Assembly (NCBI GenBank): GCA_017434555.1
Contig: JAFRFB010000034.1
Span: 1 to 34,705 of the forward strand
Source: Methanobrevibacter sp.
Lineage (GTDB): Archaea; Methanobacteriota; Methanobacteria; Methanobacteriales; Methanobacteriaceae
Length of the DNA: 34,705 nucleotides
Reading direction: 5' to 3'
The notes beneath the pieces were generated by a model. That model ran no database searches, had not been told where the DNA came from, and saw only the letters and a program-made list of their open reading frames with translations. The position numbers were made by a program, and so were the translations under genes. Shown here piece after piece: positions 1 through 7,834 of this stretch (the first letter of the stretch is position 1; each line of letters starts with the position of its first letter).

Positions 1-306
1 CATATGTCCACCAGTCCATACATCCATCCATCAGTCCATTTGCAGTCCACACTTCAGTCCATCCACAACCATGTCCATAAACAGTCCATCGAACAGTCCA
101 TAAAATATCCATTAGGTAGTCCATAAACAGTCCACACAATAGTCCATAGTTAGTCCATCATATAGTCCATAAAGTGTCCATTAGTATGTCCATAAACAGT
201 CCACTGTATAGTCCATCATATCCACGAGGCAGTCCATAAACAGTCCATTGAGTAGTCCATAATATGTCCATTCTCATGTATATCAAGTCCAATATATTGT
301 CCAAAC
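1..306. repeat. GTCCA short-motif array (about 23 copies)
   Basis: GTCCA, usually as AGTCCAT, occurs about 23 times by eye in roughly 305 bases, all in the same orientation and mostly 10-20 bases apart. A longer unit, CATAAACAGTCCA, recurs four times. No sustained open frame explains the pattern. It lies just downstream of the minus-strand terminase large-subunit gene, before whatever gene follows to the left of the window. An array of one oriented short motif suggests binding sites for a multimeric protein. A packaging (pac) site read by the small terminase is the obvious idea given the neighbours, but that is inference. Confidence 0.8.
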
Positions 307-346
307 ATTAACATTAACGTTTAATATCTACATTAACGATAGCTAT
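305..346. repeat. Truncated copy of the dispersed ACATTAAC element (left arm only)
   Basis: The double left arm of the dispersed 110-bp family (ACATTAACATTAACG) is present at about 305-319. A second CATTAACG follows at about 330, running into ATAGCTAT. The internal GATATATATG core and the right arm GTTAATGT are absent. It sits between the GTCCA array and the terminase stop codon. Confidence 0.55.
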
Positions 347-1765
347 TTATGTAGAATACCATTTATCAACATCAACTCTTCTTGTTTGAGTTTCTGAAAC
401 TAATTTTTCATAAGCACCAGTAAAGGCAACTACACAATCATCGTGAATAGCTTCATTAGGATATGCTGTGATTTTCTCTAAAAATTCCATAGCCCATTTT
501 TTAGTGAACCCTGTTCTATCCTTTCCAACCAGGAAAATTCCATTAAGTTGGATGTCAGCTGAAACTCTTCTTGCCCTGTCAACTTTATTCTCACGGGAGT
601 TACCTGTGCCTGTGGTGAATCCTCTTCTATTTAATTCATCAATGATTAACAGGCCGAAGTTTTTTCCCGTACTTCCATCTATTTCTACATACTGCACATC
701 TGACTTGTCACGTGCTGCAGTGTTAATGATTTCATTTATTAAGTTTCTAGATTCCAATTGAAACTCATATGAATCTAAAATATAGATATTGCCGTTTAGA
801 TCTTTCGCTAACAATACTCCAGCTGTGAAATCCGGATCTGTTTTTTTCATGTTGGTGTCGTCCAGGACTTCAGTTGCAGCAAGATCCCAATATCTGATAA
901 CTCGAATGATTGGAATTTTCATATACTCCTCATGAGAGATCAAGTGGAAATCTGATTCATCAAATAGCTCACCTTTAATGGATGCATACCAGTTACCGTT
1001 CATTAACTGCTCACGTGTAACTCTGTCCAAGCCCATTAAGTATTCTTCATAGTCCTTTCTGTCCAGATAAACATTATCCAAATAGCTTGATGAAATAAAT
1101 CTTATCTGGTCTTTATCTTGGATGTCTTCATCTATCTTTTCGATGAATCTTTCGCGCACCCATTTGTTCCCACGCTTACCAGGATTTGAAGATGCCATCA
1201 GTTGAGTTGGAAGTTTATTGTCTTTAGTTTTTCGCACACGTGAACGCATATAGATATATTTAAAGCGCTCCAACTGTGTTAGTTCATCAATGCCAATGAA
1301 TTGATATTCCGAACCTTGATAAGTATCTAAATCATTTATGTTTCTTAAATATCCAAAGGTTAATGAATTCCCGTTTGGAAATGTCCATGAATGTTCAGTA
1401 CCGTCCCACTTCGGGCGAATAGCTGCATTATTCTGAATCTCTTTCCGGTTGAGCCATTGACTGGCCTTGTGAATCAATGCACCTTTCCTTTTTAAATCGG
1501 ATAATGTTCTTCTTAAAATTAGCGCATGATATTCATTAACATCATCCTGTACATAAAATAAGGCTCTCATTAATAAGCTGGTGGATTTACTGCCTCCGGC
1601 AGCACCACCAATTAAAACTTCTTTTTCAGTAGCTAATATCATCTCAGCTTGTTTGACAAATGGTTTGAATGGTATATATGGATTTTCATATACACATTTC
1701 TGAAGAATAGCTTTATCCCTTGCGCCTAAATAGAATTCATTGTTCTCGTTGTACATTCTCATCAT
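347..1765 (-). CDS. terL: Terminase large subunit (TerL)
   Basis: This is the ATP-driven DNA packaging motor and headful/cos nuclease of a tailed virus. The 472-residue length fits the family. An ATPase domain comes first: Walker A GGAAGGSKST at about 53-62 and Walker B FIGIDE at about 156-161. A C-terminal RNase H-like nuclease follows, with acidic positions in YWDLA, VEIDGS and HDDCVVA, the pattern of the Terminase_6C nuclease. Three in-frame ATGs lie within the first four codons, and no strong Shine-Dalgarno separates them. The start overlaps the end of the small-subunit gene by 29 bases, so the two are translationally coupled. The usual next gene, portal, is not in the window. Confidence 0.93.
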   Translation of the reverse strand: MMRMYNENNEFYLGARDKAILQKCVYENPYIPFKPFVKQAEMILATEKEVLIGGAAGGSKSTSLLMRALFYVQDDVNEYHALILRRTLSDLKRKGALIHKASQWLNRKEIQNNAAIRPKWDGTEHSWTFPNGNSLTFGYLRNINDLDTYQGSEYQFIGIDELTQLERFKYIYMRSRVRKTKDNKLPTQLMASSNPGKRGNKWVRERFIEKIDEDIQDKDQIRFISSSYLDNVYLDRKDYEEYLMGLDRVTREQLMNGNWYASIKGELFDESDFHLISHEEYMKIPIIRVIRYWDLAATEVLDDTNMKKTDPDFTAGVLLAKDLNGNIYILDSYEFQLESRNLINEIINTAARDKSDVQYVEIDGSTGKNFGLLIIDELNRRGFTTGTGNSRENKVDRARRVSADIQLNGIFLVGKDRTGFTKKWAMEFLEKITAYPNEAIHDDCVVAFTGAYEKLVSETQTRRVDVDKWYST

Positions 1766-2558
1766 CTATTTGTTTTGCAAGGATGTCTATTTCATTCATT
1801 ATGTCTTTTTGTGAGATTTCAATTTTCTTATCTTCCAATTCTAAAACACGATTCTTGAATAGTCTATCCATCTCGTCTTTGAATAATCTATTCTTAGCTT
1901 CAAATGCTTTAACGGATAATTCCAAGTATCTGACTTTCAGTTCTGCTAGATCAAGTAAGTACCTGGGCAAACTTTTTTCATTTGCAAGGTGTCTTATTTC
2001 ACGATCTATTTTTGCAAAGTCAATTTCAATACCTACGGCATTTTTAGTTATCTTGTCGAGATTGTCAAGGCCTGTTTTAATATCAACTACCTGCTGCTGA
2101 AGTATGGTATCAATAGCTGTATCAATATTATCTGAATGGATATCATTATCCAATATTTGGCCTTGTGCAATAGCTCTGTTTGTTAATGATTTTTTATCAC
2201 TAGCTTTCGGGTTTTTATCTCTATCCGATAAATTATATTTCTTTTTAAATCTTGAGAATGTGGCTCTGCTTACTTCGAATTCGTGTTCATCAGCTAGCCA
2301 TCTTCTAATGTTTTCATCTGTTGCTCCAGATGTTTTCAGGTTTATTATTTCATCTAGTAATGTTTCGAGAAAATCGTTTTTAGTTAGTTTTAGTTTTGCT
2401 TTGAATTTTCTGTAGGTATTATCAGATACTTCCTGACCATATCTTGTTTTCAGCAATTCCCGTACTTCATTGTTACTCATCCCTTTTCTGCAACAGTTTA
2501 TTATCTCCTGTTCATGAGTTTCAAGAAAGAATATTACGTCTGAATTTTTTCGACCCAT
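1737..2558 (-). CDS. terS: Terminase small subunit-like DNA-binding protein
   Basis: This is likely the packaging-site recognition subunit. It is 273 residues, directly upstream of and overlapping terL. The N-terminal half holds two successive helix-turn-helix-like repeats: residues about 20-55 (MSNNEVRELL...SDNTYRKFKAKL) and about 70-110 (TDENIRRWL...SRATFSRFKKKY). The C-terminal half is charged and helical (about 165-265), suited to oligomerisation and TerL contact. A good Shine-Dalgarno (GGAGGG, about 9 bases upstream) supports the start. The call rests mainly on position and the duplicated DNA-binding domain, since small subunits are poorly conserved. The GTCCA array past terL is a candidate target. 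Confidence 0.72.
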   Translation of the reverse strand: MGRKNSDVIFFLETHEQEIINCCRKGMSNNEVRELLKTRYGQEVSDNTYRKFKAKLKLTKNDFLETLLDEIINLKTSGATDENIRRWLADEHEFEVSRATFSRFKKKYNLSDRDKNPKASDKKSLTNRAIAQGQILDNDIHSDNIDTAIDTILQQQVVDIKTGLDNLDKITKNAVGIEIDFAKIDREIRHLANEKSLPRYLLDLAELKVRYLELSVKAFEAKNRLFKDEMDRLFKNRVLELEDKKIEISQKDIMNEIDILAKQIDDENVQREQ

Positions 2559-2572
2559 AGGAGAAATCCCTC

Positions 2573-2821
2573 CTATAAGTTTCTTAATTCATTTTCAAGT
2601 TGTGATTTTCTTTCTTTAACTAACGTATATTCTGTTCTTTTAATTATTTTTTCTAATTCCGGATTCTCATTTATAGATATCATAGTTTCTTCAGCTACAC
2701 CCATGGCTATTAGTTTAGCTCCTAGTTCGTATGCAAATTTATGAGTGTGTTCAGAATCTTTGACTATCCTTTTTAGGCAAGTATCGACTCTTGCACTTAT
2801 ATTACTTTTACGAACTGTCAT
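2573..2821 (-). CDS. Small ribbon-helix-helix-like DNA-binding protein
   Basis: An 82-residue protein just upstream of terS. The N-terminus reads as a short strand (SNISARVDT), a helix (CLKRIVKDSEH), a turn and a second helix (THKFAYELGAKLIAMG), which is the ribbon-helix-helix layout. A charged helix follows (about 52-80). The middle is paralogous to the protein at 3021-3212: both share I[VI]K-[DN]S-x2-T-x3-A-x-E-[LV]-GA-x-LI. No Shine-Dalgarno is evident before the ATG, and a TATA-like stretch lies some 40-50 bases upstream, so a short leader is possible. It may be a transcription factor or a packaging accessory. The exact function is not known. Confidence 0.6.
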   Translation of the reverse strand: MTVRKSNISARVDTCLKRIVKDSEHTHKFAYELGAKLIAMGVAEETMISINENPELEKIIKRTEYTLVKERKSQLENELRNL

Positions 2822-2895
2822 AAATACAAATATGTTATTTATTGCTTTTATTATGGTGTAATGTATATAAAATTTTATTATAAAAAAAATAGTGA

Positions 2896-2918
2896 AATAA
2901 TAATAGTGTATTATTATT
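2896..2918. promoter_or_regulatory. Inverted repeat upstream of 2821, possible operator
   Basis: Two 10-base arms built from AAT/ATT units are separated by GTG, giving a perfect dyad between the two small minus-strand regulators. The low-complexity composition makes chance likelier than for a mixed-sequence palindrome. An operator for one of the adjacent ribbon-helix-helix-like proteins is plausible. Confidence 0.35.
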
Positions 2919-3020
2919 CCTCAATAATGAATTGTTGTGTTACGAGTAAATTGAATATCTTTATTGAGCTTAATTAGAAAAGTTCAATCTTCAATATACT
3001 TATACTCTTATAAAATAGCT

Positions 3021-3212
3021 TTAATCATCAAGTTCTTCTAATTCTTTTTGTAAATCATAAATCTGCATTTCTTTATAATGTCTTTCAAATTTACCAATTT
3101 GAATAAGATATGCGCCAACTTCAAGTGCATCCCTATATGTATAGTTAGAATTTTTGATGATTTCTTTTTTATCTTCATCCATATAGGATGATGTATTATT
3201 AATGTTTGCCAT
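3021..3212 (-). CDS. Small DNA-binding-like protein, paralogue of 2573-2821
   Basis: A 63-residue protein whose core (KEIIKNSNYTYRDALEVGAY) aligns with the core of the 82-residue protein at 2573-2821, so the two are duplicates of one short helical DNA-binding-like fold. The C-terminus (about 42-63) is an acidic amphipathic helix. A Shine-Dalgarno AGGGTG lies about 7 bases before the ATG. Downstream partners are terS and terL on the same strand, separated by about 200 bases. A regulator of the packaging genes is the simplest guess, but nothing in the sequence proves it. Confidence 0.55.
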   Translation of the reverse strand: MANINNTSSYMDEDKKEIIKNSNYTYRDALEVGAYLIQIGKFERHYKEMQIYDLQKELEELDD

Positions 3213-3519
3213 GGTTTACACCCTATAGTATTATATGTAATACATTATATTAATTTATTAGTTCTACTATATAAAATAATATATTTTTCACAAACAATAT
3301 GGACACAAATTATAATTAAATTATAATTAATGTGTTATATTAAAAATTAATTGATTTAAATTAAGTTTTAAATTAAGATACTGCTTTAAAATTAAGAATA
3401 CTTATTTTTGAGGTATATAACTAAGTTTTAATTTGTATATACAAATTTGTTCGAGGTTAATAGAATAGTAATAATATAGAAATAGCATAATATTTAATCC
3501 ATAATTGATATAGATAAAT
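3213..3519. other. Divergent AT-rich intergenic region
   Basis: This non-coding 307-base spacer lies between the minus-strand gene starting at 3212 and the plus-strand winged-helix gene at 3520. It contains several TATA-like stretches and a direct repeat of AATTATAATT. It also holds one clear palindrome, listed separately at 3430-3447. No small gene is seen. Confidence 0.6.
3430..3447. promoter_or_regulatory. 18-bp perfect palindrome, candidate operator of the winged-helix gene
   Basis: AATTTGTATATACAAATT is a perfect 18-base palindrome whose centre, TATATA, doubles as a TATA box. It lies about 72 bases before the winged-helix start at 3520. An operator that masks the TATA element is the classic archaeal repression layout, so autoregulation is a reasonable inference. 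Confidence 0.5.
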
Positions 3520-3795
3520 ATGTTAAAAGACACTGATACCTCGATATACATTGATGCATTTACCTATGTCAAACGTAGTAAGAATCGTCAGGAAATAATT
3601 CAAATAATTGGAACATCCAGAAATAAAACTCCATCTGAAATTAAAGAAGAAATGGGTGCGAGATTCAGTTTAACATCAAGAGTATTAAGCGATTTACGAG
3701 AAAAGAATATTGTTGAATGTTTAGATCCTGAAGCTAAAACTGGAAGGGTATACTATCTAACTGATCTTGGATTAAGAATTTACCGAGATTTATAA
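3520..3795 (+). CDS. Winged helix-turn-helix transcriptional regulator
   Basis: A 91-residue regulator. Residues about 18-90 form a winged helix: helix (RQEIIQIIG), helix-turn-recognition helix (TPSEIKEEMGARFSLTSRVL), helix (SDLREKNIVECL) and a wing (AKTGRVYYLTDLG). The recognition and wing part matches the second regulator at 21228-21494: both have a VL-x-[ED]L segment, then [IL]VEC[IL][ND]PE-x3-GR-x-Y-x2-T. So the two are paralogues at opposite ends of the non-structural region. The 18-bp palindrome upstream is a candidate self-operator. It likely controls the neighbouring restriction genes or lysogeny genes. No Shine-Dalgarno is obvious, and a leaderless or short-leader transcript is possible. 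Confidence 0.8.
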   Translation: MLKDTDTSIYIDAFTYVKRSKNRQEIIQIIGTSRNKTPSEIKEEMGARFSLTSRVLSDLREKNIVECLDPEAKTGRVYYLTDLGLRIYRDL

Positions 3796-3889
3796 AATAA
3801 CTATTTTTCAAAAAAGCGCAAGCTACAAAATAATTACCGTCAATACTAATATAATTGATACCTGCTCTTTACTTTTAATTAAATCAATG

Positions 3890-4002
3890 GACATTAACAT
3901 TAACGGCCGTGATTCCCAATTTGAATTTAGATTTCAAACTGCGATATATATGAAAGCGTTCTGGAAAAGAAGTTTTGAATAGCTGATGGTGGATGTTAAT
4001 GT
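3890..4002 (+). repeat. Dispersed 110-bp element, copy 1
   Basis: The left arm is ACATTAACATTAACGG at 3891-3906 and the right arm GTTAATGT at 3995-4002. The internal hairpin pairs TTTCA (3932-3936) with TGAAA (3951-3955) around the conserved core CTGCGATATATATG (3939-3952). It lies between the winged-helix gene and the restriction endonuclease, at the left edge of the restriction-modification cassette. All copies share this orientation. Confidence 0.8.
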
Positions 4003-4008
4003 TTTCAT

Positions 4009-4020
4009 ATATTTATATAA
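4009..4020 (+). promoter_or_regulatory. TATA box of the restriction endonuclease
   Basis: ATATTTATATAA lies about 45 bases before the endonuclease ATG at 4062 and directly after the right arm of element copy 1. The spacing fits an archaeal promoter with a short leader. The leader has no good Shine-Dalgarno; the closest match is a weak GGTTTGG. Confidence 0.45.
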
Positions 4021-4061
4021 CCTATCAATTATAAAACTAGATTCAAGGGTTTGGAATATAT

Positions 4062-5510
4062 ATGTCTAATTATCATTTTTTTAATAGGAAAGAGTTAGAA
4101 AGAATACTTGATGAATGCCTTAATAAAACATTAGGTGAAGTAGATAAAAATAATGTTTTTGAAATAACAAAGACACATCCTAAATATACTGGAATAGCTG
4201 GACATGTAATTGAGCAATCTGTATTAGGCTATCCTGCAGATACTAGACAGGAACCTGATTTGGATGTCGATGGTGTTAAAACAGAATTAAAAACAACGGG
4301 TATTAAATACATAAGGAATAATACTCAATTCGTTGCTAAAGAGCCTATGAGTATTACGGCCGTATCACCAGATATTATTGTTAATGAAACATTTGATGAT
4401 TCTAATTTTTGGCATAAGCTAGCTCATTTATTATTTGTTTATTATTTATATGATTCATCAACTACCGTTAAAGCTGCAGGCTATGCAGACTTCCCAATTA
4501 AAGGTTATCAATTTTATGAGTTCAATTCTGAAGATACAGAAATATTAAAGAATGATTGGGAAATAGTTAGAAACTTCATATCCTGCTTACAGGATAATTA
4601 TGACGATTATGAAGATGAATATCCAAGGATATCATATGAATTAAGACCTAAGTTAATGTATATTGATACAGCTCCTAAATGGCCAAACAATCCTAGATTC
4701 AGATTAAAGAGAAGTGTTGTATCTTCAATTGTACAAGATCACTTCGGTGAATCATTGGAACAATTACCTAAAACATATACTTCTTATTCTGAAATTAATG
4801 AAACCTGCCATAACTTAACAGAAGAATATAAAGGCAAACCTATTCATGAACTTATTGATTTATTAGATATCAGTGTTAAGACTGTTAATAAAGGTATTGG
4901 AGAGCATATAATTGTTAAAATGTTTGGTGGGAACTCTAAAAAAATGCAGAACATAAAACTGTTTAATAAATTGGGAATTATAGGAAAAACATTAACATTA
5001 ACGGAGAGAGGATTAAGAAAAGAAGATATGAAGTTATTCACAATTGATTTTAGTGAATTTACTGAAGATGCTGAATTTGAAGATTCACAAATCTATGATT
5101 ACTTTGCAAATAATAAATTCTTATGTATAATCTTCCAAAAGCCTCATGCTAATGCTAAATGGAATGATAATATCTTTTTAGGATTTAAAATGATTAATTT
5201 TGATGGTGACTTCATTGAGAATGATGTTCGCAATACTTGGGAGAGAATTAAAGATTTAGTTGTTAATGATAAACTAGAAGATGTTGTTGTCTTAGATAGG
5301 CATGGACAGCCACGTAGAAATAGAAGTGGTAATATAATGAGTGCTCCTAACTTCCCTAAAAGTTCTGAAGGAAATGTTTTTGTTAGAGGAACTAGCTCAA
5401 CATCTGATGTAAAACCATTGACATTAAACGGAATTAAAATGTATAGACAACAAATATGGGTTAAAGGTCTTTACATTGTTGAAAAATTAGATAGTGAAGA
5501 TTATATTTAA
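4062..5510 (+). CDS. Type II restriction endonuclease, Sau3AI/MutH family
   Basis: A double-strand DNA endonuclease of the MutH/Sau3AI fold. The N-terminal domain carries GIAGHVIEQSVLG (44-56), then D68, E75 and K77 in PDLDVDGVKTELKTT. The D-x6-E-x-K spacing is that of the MutH catalytic triad. Around residues 275-320 a second, degenerate copy appears (GIGEHIIVKMFGG) without the catalytic E-x-K, matching the two-domain plan of Sau3AI (catalytic plus regulatory half). The 482-residue length is also close to Sau3AI. Family members cut at or near GATC, so GATC specificity is a prediction only. The gene is convergent with its methyltransferase and overlaps its stop codon by four bases. Confidence 0.85.
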   Translation: MSNYHFFNRKELERILDECLNKTLGEVDKNNVFEITKTHPKYTGIAGHVIEQSVLGYPADTRQEPDLDVDGVKTELKTTGIKYIRNNTQFVAKEPMSITAVSPDIIVNETFDDSNFWHKLAHLLFVYYLYDSSTTVKAAGYADFPIKGYQFYEFNSEDTEILKNDWEIVRNFISCLQDNYDDYEDEYPRISYELRPKLMYIDTAPKWPNNPRFRLKRSVVSSIVQDHFGESLEQLPKTYTSYSEINETCHNLTEEYKGKPIHELIDLLDISVKTVNKGIGEHIIVKMFGGNSKKMQNIKLFNKLGIIGKTLTLTERGLRKEDMKLFTIDFSEFTEDAEFEDSQIYDYFANNKFLCIIFQKPHANAKWNDNIFLGFKMINFDGDFIENDVRNTWERIKDLVVNDKLEDVVVLDRHGQPRRNRSGNIMSAPNFPKSSEGNVFVRGTSSTSDVKPLTLNGIKMYRQQIWVKGLYIVEKLDSEDYI

Positions 5511-6769
5511 TCTTCTTGTTCGACAACTGTTTCTAAATATTTTCCTAGCTTTTGAACAATACCAACGACTAAAGCGTTACCCATCATGAAATATCTTCTT
5601 CTTTCTGTCATAGCTTTAGATTCAACATTAGTCCAATTATCTGGAAACATTTGAATTCTTTCAGCCTCAACAGGAGTTAATGTTCTGTATATGTCATTAT
5701 CCTCATCAACGCCAATAATATGGGAACTTCTATTAGTTGTGCTTTCACTAGTAAGCATTGTTCTTGCAGGAACATCTAAATGGTCTGGGAACGCAATAGC
5801 TCCTTCTGAATAACAGTAAGTTTCACCGTTAGGTTTTTTCCTTTCAATTCTTTTAGAACCTTTCAAGTATTTCCATTTTTCAAGTTTTTCAGCAGAGATA
5901 ATATATTTATCATCCACATTACTTTCAAGGATATCTCCTAATGTTTTGGATTCACCGGAGTAATTAGGTTCTACTTTATAGGTATAAATATCTCCGTTAA
6001 TCATACAACCTGCATTTAAAAATGGAAATTTAAATTCTTCACTAATATAAACGATATCTTCATATTTAGATATGTTATTGTTGTCATCGCCTAAATCAAC
6101 ATCATTTATTGGAAATGTTGATGCAAAAATACCGTCATTATAAATAAGTTGTTTTGCAGGAACTTTAACCATCTTTTTAAAATAATTTGTAGATTCATGA
6201 TAAGCAAAAATAAATACTCTCCTCCTTCTTTGAGGAAAACCATATTCTGCTGCATTAATGACTCTCCATTCAACAGCATAACCATTATCTAAAAATGACC
6301 TTAACATTACTCCAAAATCACGTCCTCTTTGAGTTGAAGGTGATTTAAGTAATCTATCTACATTTTCAAGTAAAACAAATGGAGGAGTTCTAGCTTCTAA
6401 AACTCTAGCAATATCCCACCATAAAACTCCTTTCTTACCTTCAATACCTTTTTCATTTGATAATGACCTTGCTACAGAATAATCTTGACATGGAAAACCA
6501 CCAACTAAAAGAGTATGTTCTGGAATAATATCTATCTCTTCAGTTGTAATTTCATTAATGTCTTTACATACATGATTATCACTTTCGCCGAATCTTTCAC
6601 AATAACAATCAAATGCAGCTTGTGTTTTAGTGGATGGCTCCCATTGATTAGCCCAAACGAAATCCCAATTAGATTTTTCTGTAACTTCTTTACCGTCAAA
6701 AGTTACTTCATTAAATCCACAACGGAATCCTCCAACACCTGCAAATAATTCAACGACAGTTTTATCCAT
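5507..6769 (-). CDS. DNA (cytosine-5) methyltransferase, partner of the Sau3AI-like enzyme
   Basis: This enzyme transfers a methyl group from S-adenosylmethionine to cytosine C5 and protects host DNA from the endonuclease at 4062-5510. Motif I is FAGVGGFRCGF (9-19), motif IV GGFPCQDYS with nucleophile C94, motif VI ENVDR (135-139) and motif VIII QRRRRVFIF (180-188). Motifs IX and X are near the C-terminus (MGNALVVGIV). It is 420 residues, full length for the family. The start is supported by GGAG 8 bases upstream. The methylase has its own promoter on the opposite strand, so the two genes converge; collision or antisense could tune their ratio. Sequence specificity cannot be read from the sequence alone. 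Confidence 0.93.
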   Translation of the reverse strand: MDKTVVELFAGVGGFRCGFNEVTFDGKEVTEKSNWDFVWANQWEPSTKTQAAFDCYCERFGESDNHVCKDINEITTEEIDIIPEHTLLVGGFPCQDYSVARSLSNEKGIEGKKGVLWWDIARVLEARTPPFVLLENVDRLLKSPSTQRGRDFGVMLRSFLDNGYAVEWRVINAAEYGFPQRRRRVFIFAYHESTNYFKKMVKVPAKQLIYNDGIFASTFPINDVDLGDDNNNISKYEDIVYISEEFKFPFLNAGCMINGDIYTYKVEPNYSGESKTLGDILESNVDDKYIISAEKLEKWKYLKGSKRIERKKPNGETYCYSEGAIAFPDHLDVPARTMLTSESTTNRSSHIIGVDEDNDIYRTLTPVEAERIQMFPDNWTNVESKAMTERRRYFMMGNALVVGIVQKLGKYLETVVEQED

Positions 6770-6911
6770 AATAATTTCTCCAACATCTATTATATTTATT
6801 TAACATCTATATTAATAATTAACGAGATCAAGTGAAAAGTATTTTTAATTGAAAATTAAAATAATAATAAAGTTGAATTCAAATTAGAATCATTTTAAAA
6901 GGTGGATACTT

Positions 6912-7151
6912 ATGGAAAGTTTAGAAAGAATTCATGATACAATAAATAGCATTGCAGAAGACCCAAGAGTTAATGTTTCTAAAATAGATGATTATACATT
7001 TGATATTGTTATTGATGGAGAGTTAATGGATTCATTTGACAAACTTGGAGAAATCCAAAAAAAGATTGATGAAAGTTGTTCTGATGAATTCACTCTTAAA
7101 ACTATTTATGGTGATGGACAAGACGCTAAATTAATTTTAGAAAAGAATTAA
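6912..7151 (+). CDS. Small conserved-looking protein of unknown function
   Basis: A 79-residue acidic protein, not recognised. It alternates helix (LERIHDTINSIAED), strands (YTFDIVIDGELM), helix (LGEIQKKIDESC) and strand (FTLKTIYG), a compact alpha/beta fold with no catalytic motif. A strong Shine-Dalgarno (AGGTGG) precedes the ATG. It is 16 bases upstream of the DUF2958-like gene on the same strand and diverges from the methyltransferase, so the two small genes form a mini-operon riding with the restriction-modification system. An accessory role in that system or in counter-defence is conceivable but unproven. Confidence 0.6.
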   Translation: MESLERIHDTINSIAEDPRVNVSKIDDYTFDIVIDGELMDSFDKLGEIQKKIDESCSDEFTLKTIYGDGQDAKLILEKN

Positions 7152-7167
7152 CTAATGGAGTTTCACC

Positions 7168-7443
7168 ATGAATATAGATATCTTTGAAAAAAATAATATT
7201 GAATTACCAACTATTAAGGATGCTGATGAAAAGGATAATCCACCAATAGTTGCACGTTTCACCAATGGTGATTGGAGTTGGTATGTATTAGCTGGTGAAA
7301 AGCTTGACAATGGAGATTATCTCTTATATGGCCTTGTGGATGGAATTCATAAAGAATTAGGAACATTCACTTTAAGCCAAATAGAAAGTGTTTCAGCTAC
7401 ATTAACATCTGACTTTGATAATATTGGCCTTTATGATTTATAA
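7168..7443 (+). CDS. DUF2958-like small protein
   Basis: A 91-residue protein. The stretch PPIVARFTNGDWSWYVLAGE...GDYLLYGLVDGIHKELGTFT (about 25-70) has the order expected of the DUF2958 family: an ARF-x-WxWY motif followed by a GLV-G-x-KELG-F motif. These are small proteins common on plasmids and viruses with no settled biochemical role. GGAG about 8 bases upstream defines the ATG. It is co-directional with the 79-residue gene before it and is followed after about 40 bases by dispersed element copy 2, which marks the right edge of the restriction cassette. Confidence 0.65.
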   Translation: MNIDIFEKNNIELPTIKDADEKDNPPIVARFTNGDWSWYVLAGEKLDNGDYLLYGLVDGIHKELGTFTLSQIESVSATLTSDFDNIGLYDL

Positions 7444-7482
7444 AAATTAATAGCTACTTTTTTAGATTCGATTTAATGAGAT

Positions 7483-7594
7483 GACATTAACATTAACGGA
7501 AGCCCTTCCATAAATCAATCCCGTTTTACACTGCGATATATATGAAAGGGTTTCAGAAAATAAGTTTTGAATAGCTAATAGCTGACGTTAATGT
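7483..7594 (+). repeat. Dispersed 110-bp element, copy 2
   Basis: The left arm ACATTAACATTAACGG is at 7484-7499 and the right arm CGTTAATGT at 7586-7594. The internal stem pairs CCC (7520-7522) and T-rich bases with AAAGGG (ending 7550) around CTGCGATATATATG (7531-7544). The segment before the right arm (AGTTTTGAATAGCT) is nearly identical to that in copy 1. It lies between two convergent genes, 24 bases... after the DUF2958-like stop region and immediately before the stop codon at 7597. Confidence 0.8.
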
Positions 7595-7596
7595 TG

Positions 7597-7824
7597 TTAT
7601 GGAAATTCACTTGCTATTTCATGGTACTTATCACTAACAATAGCTACAAAGTCTTGTATTTCACCTGTGACTTCTAAAGTATCAATGTCTACTTCTTTGA
7701 GATAACATATACTGTTAATGTCTTCAGGTTCGTCTGTTTCTGCAATACTGTACCAGCCCATTATCATTACTGGTTTATCTTTTGGAAATTTTTTTAAATG
7801 TTCTATCATTTCACCGCAATTCAT
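7597..7824 (-). CDS. Small protein of unknown function
   Basis: 75 residues. The start is placed at the ATG of MNCGEMIEHL because AGGTGAT lies 4 bases upstream; a longer in-frame extension would overlap the lysis gene and lacks a ribosome site. The sequence reads helix (GEMIEHLKKFPKDKPV), strand (VMIMGWYSI), then an acidic region and strand/helix (FVAIVSDKYHEI). The N-terminal pattern (M-x2-GE-x-I-x2-L-x-KFP-x-D-x-PV) is seen in many small phage proteins that lack a function. It follows the endoisopeptidase by 10 bases on the same strand, so it is probably co-transcribed with it. Confidence 0.6.
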   Translation of the reverse strand: MNCGEMIEHLKKFPKDKPVMIMGWYSIAETDEPEDINSICYLKEVDIDTLEVTGEIQDFVAIVSDKYHEIASEFP

Positions 7825-7834
7825 TTTATCACCT

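Noticed and set aside
1-306. CRISPR array
   Set aside because: The GTCCA units are too short and irregular, and there are no constant repeats of 25-40 bases with unique spacers.
4989-5004. A perfect copy of the element left arm (ACATTAACATTAACGG) inside the endonuclease gene
   Set aside because: It encodes T-L-T-L-T in frame, no core or right arm follows, and a similar string appears in the res gene near 20430 for the same peptide, so it is explained by codon choice.
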